In this document: piece by piece, positions 55,849 through 64,000 of the stretch | How the letters are laid out: each line of letters begins with the position of its first letter | Position numbering within the stretch: the first letter of the stretch is position 1 | Assembly (NCBI GenBank): GCA_905221605.1 | Contig: CAJNDS010002309.1 | Location: 1 to 64,000, forward strand | Length of the DNA: 64,000 bases | From: Symbiodinium natans | Taxonomy: Eukaryota; Sar; Dinophyceae; Suessiales; Symbiodiniaceae | Direction of reading: 5' to 3' | Made by a program: the position numbers and the translations under genes | The notes under the pieces: model-generated | Database searches by the model: none | What the model saw: only the letters and a program-made list of their open reading frames with translations | What the model was told of the DNA's origin: nothing

Positions 55849-56260
55849 TAGGAGGTACTTTAAGGCCCGAGTCTTCCTGATTTAGGTACATGGACCCTTA
55901 GGGTTAATATTCAGAGCTGAAAAAAGCCTGAAACAACTAAAATCGAATGCTTGCAATTGCCATCGTGTTGGCCCTTAAGATGTATTGTGCTTAGGCTCCG
56001 AGTTTGGGTTCTAGATTCCCAATGCCAGTCCTTCAATGACCTTCAAGCCAATAACCCACGCGCCTAAACTTAGGGTAGTCGTGAGGCAAACCCTAAACCC
56101 TACATGGGGATCCAATGGGGGCCCCATCCCTAGTTTAACTCATTATCCATGATACAAAATACATCGTGGATGAGAACTGCTCCATAACTCATACATACTC
56201 CCTCGCGCTGTCGGCCGAAAAAAAACTCCTATCGACTTACGGCGGCACATACGCACTTCA

Positions 56261-56494
56261 TTGCAGCGACTCCCAACCTCTAAGCCCAGAGCGCCTGAGA
56301 GCGCGTCGGGTCAGAAGGTTTCGTACCATCCCGCAAACATTTTTGATTCGGGACGTGGCTTTGTGCACGCCATGCTAGGTAAGGTGGACGTCAGTGCGTC
56401 CTACACCCACTTCGCGCTCGCCGCCATCTTCACGATTCGTGAATACACGGTCGGACGTCAGGGTCTGAAAACGATGTGCATCGCAGCGAATTAA
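56261..56494 (+). CDS. Candidate C-terminal ORF VDVSASYTHFALAAIFTIRE
   Basis: Plus ORF of 77 codons ending TAA, product including HPANIFDSGRGFVHAMLGK and VDVSASYTHFALAAIFTIRE with C/G-ending codons in that part. All long frames on the minus strand are interrupted. It lies just below the 56595-56728 minus exon, so it would be a separate, convergent gene. Confidence 0.38.
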   Translation: MQRLPTSKPRAPESASGQKVSYHPANIFDSGRGFVHAMLGKVDVSASYTHFALAAIFTIREYTVGRQGLKTMCIAAN

Positions 56495-56594
56495 GCCATG
56501 CAAAATCTCCCGCCCTCTCTCCTAAACCCCAAACCCTAAACCCTAAACCCTAAACCCTAAACCCTAAACCCTAAACCCTAAACCCTAAACTCAC

Positions 56595-56728
56595 CCGGCC
56601 AAGGACCCCATGAAGGGCTTCAGCGTGTGTTGCAACATCCAGAAGCCCACGGTCGCACCGAAGGTCGTCAGCGGCGCGGCAAACACCGAGAGGAAGCTGA
56701 CAGTAAACGGGAATCCCATAAATTTCAG
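56595..56728 (-). CDS. Membrane-protein gene, two-helix exon
   Basis: 44 codons plus two bases from acceptor CTTCAG to donor GG|GTGAGT, a consensus site continuing straight into TTTAGGG. Product LKFMGFPFTVSFLSVFAAPL then TTFGATVGFWMLQHT and LKPFMGSLAG: one or two membrane helices. Codons are strongly C/G-ending. Confidence 0.65.
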
Positions 56729-59700
56729 CTGAAGTGGGTACCTAGGTTGCATACTTTTTGAGGTTCGGGATGTTTAGTTTGAATTTCAAGTTTGGATGTT
56801 TTCTCCAAACAAAAAAGCATCTGAAAGATATTCCTGAATGTGATTTAGGGTTTAGGACTTAGGGTTTCATCCTCTCAGACCCTAAAAGGGGTTTTTAGGG
56901 TTTTAGGGTTTAGGGTTTACCCCATAAGGGAAAGTGAAAGACACCCAAAGCTCCGAGGTACTCCTCTGCATATTCTCGCAGCTGTCGCAATGTCTCTTGC
57001 CTGCCCAGAAAATCAAGAGATTCAGACTCGTAGGTTCTACCCCGAAAGGTTCCCCTGAAAATGCTGACCAGTATATATACAGTATATATATATATATATG
57101 TATATATAACACAGGGGAACCCCTATAGGCGGTGACCCATATATATATATATATAGATAGATAGATAGCCCCAATAACTTTACCTTGAGGATCTGTAAAA
57201 AAGGTGCCCCAAACCGCCTTCCCTGAAACAGCCAAACTCGAAAGCGAAGACCCCGAGCCCAAAAATCTCTGAACCACCAAATTCAAAAGTCACAAACCTA
57301 AGCCCCTGAACCCCAAAACTCATGCTTCTCAACCCTAAACCCTAAACCCTAAGCCCTAAGCCCTAAACCCTAAACCCTAAACCCTAAACCCTAAACCCTA
57401 AACCTTGGCAGGCCCTGGCCTCGCGGGTAGAGGCGTTCCCTGTCTGCCGCCGGGCTCCACGACATCCACAAACTTGTCGACTTTTTGCCTTGTTTTCCAA
57501 GGGCTAGATTTAGGGTTTAGGGTTTAGGGTTTAGGGTTTAGGGTTTAGGGTTTAGGGTTTAGGGTTTAGGGTTTAGGGTTTAGGGTCTACTTGGCGAAAG
57601 CAAGCAGAGGGCCAGGATGGGTGTTCCTGGTCTTTAGGGTTTAGGGTTTAGGGTTAAGGGTTTAAGGTTTAGAGTTTAGGGTTTAGGGATTAGGTTTTAG
57701 GGTTTAGGGAAACCCGACAAAGTTTGAAGTTCTACTGTTGGCTGAGGAAGTTGCAGCCCGATCTCGAGCTGCGCGTTCACCTCCGGGGTCTGTGTCTAAG
57801 TTTGGAACCATGGTCCCGTTTAGGGTTTAGGGTTAGGGTTTAGGGTTTAGGGTTTAGGGTTTAGGGTTTAGGGTTTAGGGTTTAGGCTTGATGGTTGAGG
57901 GTTTACGGTTTAGGGTTGACAGTATCCTCCCTTACCCTTGTTTAACAGGGTCTAAAGGGATCCGAAGTATCGGTCCTTAGTTCATTGTACTTACGCTAGG
58001 GCACTTAAGGGGCTTATCAGTGGGTTATAAGTACAGTTATGAGTGGTTCATACGTACCATGAACCTCCAAGTACTCAGGTATCTGCTAGAAGCCCGAATA
58101 TCTAACCCTACTTACGAAGTCAAAAGGTCTTCCAGGTAAACCCTACAACCCTAAACCCCACAAAGCCCCCCCTCCCCCCCTCCCCCGCACAGCGCGCCCA
58201 CCCCCACAGCCCCCCGCCCACTGTAGGGAATCCGAAGTATGGGCTTTGGGCTGAGGCTCTGGGGATGAATGCTTGGGTTGAGATTAGGGGCTTTAGGGTT
58301 CAGGATTTAGGGGGTCCCTAAACCCTAAACCCTAAACCCCTAAACCCTCTCTACCATGTGTAGTTAAACCTTAATTGAATTTCAGAATAAGGCCGCTTCA
58401 TTTTCAGAATACGGCCGCTTTATTTTCAGAATAAGGCCGCTTTTTTATTTCCAGAATAACGCCAAAATCAGGCTAAAGGCTAATTGAATTTCAGAATAAG
58501 GCCGTTTTTTCTTCAGAATACGGCTGCTTCATTTTCAGAATAAGGCCGCCTTATTTTCAGAATAAGGCTGCGTTATTTTCAGAATAAGGCCGCTTCATTT
58601 TCAGAATAAGGCCGCTTTATTTTCAGAATAAGGCCGCTTTATTTTCAGAATAAGGCCGCTTTACTTGCTATTTCAATGTTGTGGGATTCTCCGGGTGGGT
58701 GGGTGTAATATCTGAGCCGTAAATAAAGCTTTACCATAAAACTGCTCGACCCGGCGTGCTGAACCCTAAAACCTGAACCCTAAACCCGAAACCCCAATCC
58801 CTAAACCCTAAGCCCTAAACCGGAGCTTGCTAAACCCTAAAACCCTAAAACCCTAAAACTCTAAACCCTAAACCCTAAACCCTAAACCGTAAACCCTAGG
58901 ATTAGGGTTTAGGGTTTAGGGTTTAGGGTTTAGGGTTTAGGCTTTAGGGTTTCGGGTTGGGATGTTCCCCCGTAGACTAGCAGTCAATACTAGGCAGCAT
59001 TGTACCCCTATCATGATCCTATAAGTACAAAGGGCATCCCGACAATGGTTTAGGGTTTGGGGTTTAGGGTTTCGGGTTTAGGCGTAGGGGTGGCTTCTTT
59101 TGGGCAGGTGCCCCCGGCCTTGCTCCCAAGGTACATGAACCTTGACTGCTCAGAGTGGATTTGGGTACGCCGCAAAACAGGGGGTGCCCCGAATGTACCC
59201 AACAAAAGCTACAATCTTCATTTTAGCAACCCCCCCCCCCCCCCCCCCTCAAACAAGGGTGCCCCGGTTCAGAAACCATTTAGGGTTGAGTGCTTATGGT
59301 AAGTTTAGGGGGGTTAGGGCAGGTGTAGAACCAAGGTCTAGATTTGCCTTCGAGGGTTTGCAGTTTGGGGTTTAGAGTTTAGGGCTTATGGCGAGGAATG
59401 AAAAGGGTACAAGACCCTAAACCGGGTTAACTTAGGGTCTTGGATCTAAGATCTTTCGTGGAAGTTCGAAGGGTTTAGGGTTTAGGGTTTAGGGTCTAGG
59501 GTTTAGGGTTTAGGGTTTAGGGCTCCGTCCAGGTAGCAGCAGGGTGATGAAGCCCAGGCCAAAACCGTAGGAAGCCGCATAGCACATGACCACGAAGTCG
59601 TTCTCCCGAAAGGCCGAGGCCAGCACCTAGACGGTTTAGGGTTTAGGGTTTAGGGTTTAGGGTTTAGGGTTTAGGGTTTAGGGTTTCCTAAACCCGAAAC

Positions 59701-62700
59701 CCTAAACCCGTAACCCTAAACCATAAACCCTTAAATCCTTAAATCCTTAATCCCTTACACCCTTAAAGCCCTTAAAGCCCTTAAAGCCCTTAAAGCCCTT
59801 AAAGCCTTAAAAACCCTTAAAACCCTTAACGCCCTTAACACCTTTAGATCCCGTACACCCTTAAACCCTTAAACCCTTAAACCCTTAAACCCTTAAACCC
59901 TTAAACCCCTAAACCCTTAAACCCTAAACCCTGAGACACCAAATCCAGAATTCATGAACAAGCTGGGAGGTTACAACTTTGTCTGGGGACTGGGAGTTAG
60001 GGTTTAGGGTTTAGGGGTCTCGGTTGGCGTTGAGGATGTGCATATTTATCTAAAGGTAGTTGTCCTTCATATGGCCTTTAAAAGGGGACCCTTATAGACC
60101 CTAGGCAACCCAAGGGCCCATACTTCAGAGCCCTTTAAAGGAGGTAAGGGACCATATTAAGGGACCATGGAACTGACCTGAACCCTAAAACCTACTAAAC
60201 CCTAGCCCTAAACCCTGAACCCTAAACCCTAAACCCTAAAGCCCAAACCTTAAACCCTTAGGACCGCAGTAAGGGACCTACCCTTAGATTTACAGGTTCA
60301 AACACTGCATGAGGAAGCAGTCCGTGAGCCCGCAGCCCTTGGCCGGAACTTAAGGCCATGAGAAGCCCCAGAAGGTGACCCTACGCCCTAAACCCTAAAC
60401 CCTAAACCCTAAACCCTAAACCCTAAACCCTGAACCCTAAACCCTAAACCATAAACCCTAAACCCTAAACCCTAAGCCCTAAGCCCTAAGCCCTAAGCCC
60501 AAACCCTAAACCCTAACCCTAAACCCTAAAACCAAACCCTGAAAACCTGAACCCTGAACCCCCAGATACCGTCAGCAGGATCAGCATCAGCTCTGCAAGC
60601 AAGCAGAGGGCCAGGATGGGTTTTCCTGATCTTTAGGGTTTAGGGTTTAGGAGCGTAGGGGTGTAGGTTTAGGGTTTAGGGTTTAGAGGTTAGAGTTTAG
60701 AGTTTAGGATTTCGGGTTTAGCGCTTGGGCCTCAATATTCACAAGCAAAACTGATCCCCTTTTTTAGTGGGGTCCTGGGTGGTTTAGGGCCCAGAGGGCT
60801 TTGGGGAAACAGGCTTGGGGCCATTAACAGCATAAACCTGAAACACTAAACCTTGAGAAGTACCCCCTTTGCCTCTTTTCTTACTTATGCCCTACACCTC
60901 ATATCCGAAAGCTCGCAAGAAACCTTTGACCTTCTAAGCCCCGACTCTTCTGCCCCAAACGGACAGAACTCCTACGCCTTGAACTGGGGGTCCGGGTTTA
61001 GGGGGATGGCCTCGAGGTTTAGGGTTTAGGGCTTAGGGCTTGGGGTTTGAGGAGGGTTTGGGGGGTTTAGGGTTCAGGGTTTAGGCTTGGGGTTTGAGGA
61101 GGGTTTAGGGTTGAGGGTGTAGGGGTTCAGGGCGTTGCACCCTAAGACCTATGCCCCTGAAACCTACAAGTAGGGGCCCCTTGACCACACTAAAGAAGAA
61201 GACGTATGACTCTTCACCCAGCGAAGCGCCCTGAACTATGGGCCTTAAACCCTAAACCCTAGACCCTAAACCCTAAACCCTAAACCCTAAACCCCTACTT
61301 GCACACCCTGGACTGCGGAGCAGGTCTCTCTTCTCAAAATTGAAGTTGATGTCGGCAAACACGGCCGCCCTTGTTTCGAACCACCTTGCAGGGGGACCTA
61401 ACTAACTGGTTTAGGTCTTAGGGTTCAACCCTAAACCCTAAACCCTAAATCCTAAACCCTAAACCCTTAACCCTAAACCCTAAACCCTTTCGCGTTTAGG
61501 GGCATCAGGGCCTCCGCCCCAACTGGTTTAGGGCGGTTACAAGCCTTGGGAGGGTTTAGGGTTTAGGGTTTAGGGTCCAGGGTTTGAGGAGGGCTCCTAA
61601 ACAATTTCCCGATGCACGGGCACAAACCCTAAACCCTAAACCCTACGCCCTATATCGTAAACCCTAAGGCGCCTAGATGCCCGTAGATGAAACCTAGGAA
61701 TACAACAGGTGCCCCGTTTTTAAGGGTCTAGGGCTTTGGATTTAGGCTAGGAATAAATAGGGTGCCCCTCCTGGTTTAAAGGGGCATACAAGGGCGCCTA
61801 AGCCCTAACAAAAAGATGATAATCACTACCAATTGCTTAAGAATCATGCTTTTGTGGGGGTTTCTTAATCACATAGTAGATAAGGGCCTACTCTGGGTCC
61901 TAGACTCGTAGTTCAGACTTAGGTTGGCTTGGAAACTATGTGCCGCGAGAGCCCAGCAAAGCAGGCATCATTCCGTTTAGGGTTTAGGGTTTAGGGTTCA
62001 GGGTTCAGGGTTTAGGGTTTAGGATAACGCTGGGTGACAACAATCCTGGGCTTCTGCCGGGCAAAGGGGAGGAAGAAAGCTGCAAGGCATCCCCAAGAAT
62101 GTTGCGGTTAGGGTTTAGGGTTTAGGGTTTAGGGTTTAGGGTTTAGGGTTTAGGGTTTAGGGTTTAGGGTTTAGGGTTTAGGGTTTAGGGTTTAGGGTTT
62201 GGGGTTTGGGGTTTGGGGTTTGGGGTTTAGGGTCGGCCTAAACCCTAAACCCTGAACCCTGAACCCTAAACCCTAAACCCTAAACCCTCAAGACAAAATA
62301 AATAAAAATTGTATGTGGTATCATTCTGAATTTTCCAAGATATTTGTCTAAACAGCTGACAAACAGAGTTTAAATAAATTAAACCAAAGCGGGAGGCCAA
62401 ATGTTCAATTTACTTAAACCTCTGGGGCCTTCCCGGGGTGCCTTCCCGGGTCAAAAACCACAAATTGGCTTCCAATGCCCAAAATTGGCCCCCAAAGCCC
62501 GAAACTTGCTCCCCAAGCCCAAAATTGGCTTCCGCAGCCCAAAATTGTCTCCAGAGCCCAAAATTGGCTCCAAAGCCCAAAATTGGCTCCAAAGCCCAAA
62601 ATTGGCCCCCCAAGCCCAAAATTGGCTTCCCAAAGCCCAAAATTTGCTCAGAGCCCCGAAATTGGCCCCCAAAGACCAAATTCACCCCCAAATTTGCCTC

Positions 62701-63630
62701 CCAAGCCCAAAAATGGCTCCCAGAGCCCAAAACCCCAAAATTGGCCCCAAAACCCAAATTGGCCAAAATTTGGCTCCCAAAGCCCAAAATTGACCCCCAA
62801 AAGCCCAACCAAAACCCAAAATTAGCACAAATTGGCACAGCCCAAAATTTGCTCCCCGAGCCCAAAATTGGCTCCCAGAACCCAAAATTGACTCCAAACC
62901 CCCAAAACCCAAAATTGGCCAAAATTGCCTCCCAACCCCAAAATTGGCTTTTGGAGCCCAACATTGGCTCCCAGAGCCCAAAATTGACCCCAAAGCCCAA
63001 AATTGGACCCAAAACCCAAAATTGGCCCAAATTGGCCCAGCCCAAAATTTGCTCCCCAAGCCCAGGCTTCCGGAGCCCAAAATTGGCTCCCAGACCCCCC
63101 AGACCCCTAAACCTAATATCTGAAAAAAAAATCGCTCAAAACTTTCGCTCGAAACTTTCGCTCAAAACGTTTCGCTCAAAACGTTTCGCTCAAAACGTTT
63201 CGCTCAAAACGTTTCGCTCAAAACGTTTCGCTCAAAACTTATTGGGACCCAAACCCTATACAATTTCTATAAACCCTAATTCTAAACTCCGATAGTATAG
63301 AGTGGGGTGGTAGGGAAACCCATGATGAACCGTGAACCCCCGGATCCCGGCCCTGGATTGAAAGCCCTACCCAAAGCATATCCAAGCCTGCTTCTGAGCC
63401 CCCCCCCCGTCTCCTAAACCCTAAACCCCGGTTTAGGGTTTAGGGTTTAGGGTTTAGGGTTTAGGGTTTAGGGTTACCCCAAACCCCAAACCCTAAACAC
63501 CAACCCTAAACCCCTGGCACCAAGACAACGACGCATCGGGTTCCAATCGATCCGGTAGAGCTCGCCCGGCGATGAACTCCAGGCATCTCTTGTTGGTGAT
63601 CCGGCCACGGATGTAGTGTAGCCTGTACCT
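56595..63630 (-). CDS. Multi-exon gene: polytopic membrane protein, unrecognised (span)
   Basis: Minus-strand chain of short exons from 63630 down to 56595. Exons at 63.6, 61.3 and 60.6 kb join in phase (2-1, 1-2), and those at 57.4, 57.2 and 56.6 kb join in phase 0. At least four encode hydrophobic helices, which suggests a multi-pass transporter-like protein. I do not recognise the family. Introns contain telomeric blocks, an introner (60056-60175), the 58.4-58.7 kb minisatellite and a duplicated exon piece (57.6 kb). Start and stop are not identified, and it could be two genes. Confidence 0.45.
57184..57222 (-). CDS. Membrane-protein gene, 39-base exon GRRFGAPFLQILK
   Basis: Exactly 13 codons between acceptor CTGTTTCAG, with a pyrimidine-rich lead, and donor AAG|GTAAAG. 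Both are among the best splice sites in the window. Phase 0 to 0, so it can be included between the exons at 57404-57503 and 56595-56728. Confidence 0.45.
57404..57503 (-). CDS. Membrane-protein gene, exon VDKFVDVVEPGGRQG
   Basis: One base plus 33 codons from acceptor ATCTAG to donor AAG|GTTTAGG, where the telomeric heptamer forms the GT. Product begins PWKTRQKVDKFVDVVEPGG and ends PARPGPAK. No hydrophobic segment. Leaves in phase 0, compatible with the next two exons. Confidence 0.58.
58348..58382. repeat. Conserved flank A (left), copy 2
   Basis: CTCTCTACCAT-GTGTAGTT-AAACCTTAAT followed by the 22-bp minisatellite; about 75 percent identical over 38 bases to 22486-22523. Confidence 0.65.
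58383..58664. repeat. 22-bp minisatellite TTTTCAGAATAAGGCCGCTT
   Basis: About 11 units with GAATAAGGCCGC core, interrupted at 58455-58487. Each unit has a TTTTCAG acceptor-like string on the plus strand. Flanked by the same sequences as the 22.5-24.15 kb arrays. Confidence 0.92.
58665..58772. repeat. Conserved flank A (right), copy 2
   Basis: TCCGGGTGGGTGGGT, AT-rich spacer, AAACTGCTCGACC and a final CTGAACCCTAAA, matching 24210-24312 in order and spacing. Confidence 0.7.
59084..59145 (-). CDS. Membrane-protein gene, candidate exon SRFMYLGSKAGG
   Basis: Segment from acceptor GAGCAG to a GC donor against a telomeric block. Product SRFMYLGSKAGGTCPKEATP. GC-rich third positions, but short, and next to an introner-like repeat (59180-59275). 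Confidence 0.35.
59524..59626 (-). CDS. Membrane-protein gene, exon FRENDFVVMCYAASYGFGLG
   Basis: Minus-strand segment after acceptor CTAG, product VLASAFRENDFVVMCYAASY continuing GFGLGFITLLLPGR. About 24 of 31 codons end in C or G, and all three plus-strand frames are closed, so the strand is firm. Its lower end is a GC donor merging into CCCTAAA. It contains one amphipathic hydrophobic helix. Confidence 0.62.
59690..59935. repeat. Variant telomeric block (CCCTTAAA)n and CCCTTAAAG
   Basis: C-rich octamer and nonamer variants immediately following a G-rich normal block (59634-59690), so the two face each other head to head. Confidence 0.93.
60056..60175. mobile_element. Introner family F8 (GTTACATGGTCCC ends), uninterrupted copy
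   Basis: Reference copy for comparison with 36532-36895, where two telomeric blocks interrupt the same element, and with 36170-36320 and 47098-47345. Shared interior: CCCAAGGGCCCAT and AAGGGACCAT. Confidence 0.72.
60294..60348 (-). CDS. Membrane-protein gene, exon GCGLTDCFLMQCLN
   Basis: Open minus-strand segment ending at donor CT|GTAAAT. Starting after the internal CCAAG gives phase-0 entry, matching the exon at 60570-60625, with product GCGLTDCFLMQCLN. A start at 60348 (after CTTAAG) is the alternative. Confidence 0.4.
60570..60625 (-). CDS. Membrane-protein gene, helix exon KPILALCLLAELMLILLT
   Basis: Acceptor GATCAG, two bases, 18 codons, donor ACG|GTATCT. The product is one hydrophobic helix. 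A near-identical 45-bp stretch including the adjoining telomeric block recurs at 57605-57650, so this exon border was duplicated with its telomere flank. Confidence 0.5.
61299..61384 (-). CDS. Membrane-protein gene, exon WFETRAAVFADIN
   Basis: Acceptor CTGCAAG, one base, 28 codons, one base, donor A|GTAGGGG which runs into a telomeric block. Product WFETRAAVFADINFNFEKRD then LLRSPGCA. Strong third-position C/G. Enters and leaves in phases that match the exons on either side. Confidence 0.55.
62104..62290. repeat. Head-to-head telomeric arrays
   Basis: About 18 G-rich units (62104-62232), the spacer TCGG, then about seven C-rich units (62235-62290). The order TTTAGGG followed by CCCTAAA is that of a telomere-telomere fusion. 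Confidence 0.93.
62455..63100. repeat. 18-bp-type minisatellite GCCCAAAATTGGCTCC
   Basis: About 35 degenerate units around CCCAAAATTGGC with 15-21 bp spacing. Open in plus and minus frames, so the 285- and 211-codon ORFs here are repeat translations and not proteins. Confidence 0.93.
63120..63280. repeat. 14-bp array CGCTCAAAACGTTT and conserved flank B, copy 2
   Basis: About eight 14-mers, five identical in a row (63165-63235), then GGGACCCAAACCCTA-ACAA-TTCTATAAACCC as at 1485-1515. AACGTT is palindromic. Confidence 0.9.
63512..63630 (-). CDS. Membrane-protein gene, exon with basic segment
   Basis: 39 codons plus two bases from acceptor CCCAG to donor GG|GTTTAGGG (telomere-derived GT). Product begins RYRLHYIRGRITNKRC, then LEFIAGRALPD and RLEPDASLSW. 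The intron upstream ends in a repeat with CCCAAAGAGCCC, shared with 52.07 kb. Phase 2 exit fits the one-base entry of the next exon. Confidence 0.55.
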
Positions 63631-64000
63631 CTGGGACGAATACCCAAAGAGCCCAATACCCTCCTACTTCAGGAAACGACCTTAAGTCATAAGAGATCCT
63701 TATAATTGTTTTTAAAGTAATTCCTTTCTTACTTCAGGGGCTCATCCAAGGTCCGCTGAAGAACGCCAAGCAAATCTAGATCCAAGAGTAACCCATGAAT
63801 AAAAAGGGTGCCCTTTTTGGTTTAAAGGGGTTTTTCTAAGGGAACCCAAACCCTGAAAAACAAACAAATAATGGGTCTCCCTTGCAAAGGCTGCCTTCTT
63901 AGCGCAATGTTTAGTCAGGTACAAGTCAGGTACATTCAGCCATCCTTCATCCTACAAAGACTTGCTGGCCCAAAACCAAAGGAAATAAAAGTTGAAACTT

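Noticed and set aside
62401-63295. ORFs of 285 (plus) and 211 (minus) codons, the longest in the window
   Set aside because: Both strands are open over the same minisatellite and give repetitive Lys/Pro- or Trp/Gly-rich peptides. The length comes from the repeat.

Overview
This is a eukaryotic nuclear window, most likely from a dinoflagellate (inference). It carries well over a hundred short blocks of the heptamer TTTAGGG, in both orientations and spaced every few hundred bases. Between the blocks lie short unique segments and a large set of 80-200 bp inverted-repeat elements whose ends carry splice dinucleotides. GT, GC and GA 5' splice sites with AG acceptors all fit the apparent introns; this mixture, and mobile 'introner' introns, are known from dinoflagellates. 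No bacterial-type operons, tRNA, rRNA or long intact ORFs were seen. Almost every long ORF is a translation of a tandem repeat or an antisense shadow.

Coding content is broken into exons of about 35-230 bp. The best-supported gene lies on the minus strand (about 29.06 down to 22.38 kb). Its exons encode a basic N-terminus, one membrane anchor, a stem, and then a recognisable glycosyltransferase start (WMYWEQGWDDAP, CATSWEQ, VNPNMEVRR, as in capsular-polysaccharide-synthesis/GT32-type enzymes). That layout is a Golgi-type type II membrane glycosyltransferase. A second minus-strand chain (63.63 to 56.60 kb) has phase-compatible exons with several hydrophobic helices and looks like a polytopic membrane protein. 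Further minus-strand exon candidates lie at 8.5-8.8, 10.3-10.6, 15.1-15.4, 16.3, 17.6-17.9, 30.5, 37.0-38.2, 41.4, 43.1, 44.5, 50.1, 51.3, 52.3 and 54.0-54.5 kb. Strand is uncertain for many short exons because both strands are often open.

Repeat layout: a 62-bp tandem repeat at the left edge; a 61-bp-arm hairpin at 0.72-0.86 kb; telomeric blocks throughout, many in variant forms (CCCCTAAA, CCCAAAA, CCCTGAA, CCCTTAAA, GGGCTTA, TTTCGGG); a 21-bp palindromic minisatellite with an internal inversion (22.5-22.9 kb) fused to an 80-bp higher-order repeat that contains the telomere heptamer (22.9-24.15 kb); a CAG/CAACAG/CAGCCG array (53.1-53.5 kb); a 22-bp minisatellite (58.4-58.7 kb); and an 18-bp-type minisatellite with a 14-bp array (62.4-63.25 kb). 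Two unrelated minisatellites (22.5 and 58.4 kb) share the same flanks, and so do the tracts at 1.3 and 62.4 kb, suggesting elements with conserved ends and variable tandem-repeat cores.

Main interpretation: genes here have been cut up by two processes, inverted-repeat introners and telomere-repeat blocks. Many exons end directly on telomeric DNA, where GTTTAGGG supplies the GT donor. Telomeric blocks also sit inside introners, two of them flanked by 8-10 bp direct repeats, which suggests insertion at breaks. Introners are nested in other introners at several sites. All exon calls rest on reading frame, splice dinucleotides, phase and codon use read by eye; none has been tested against transcripts.
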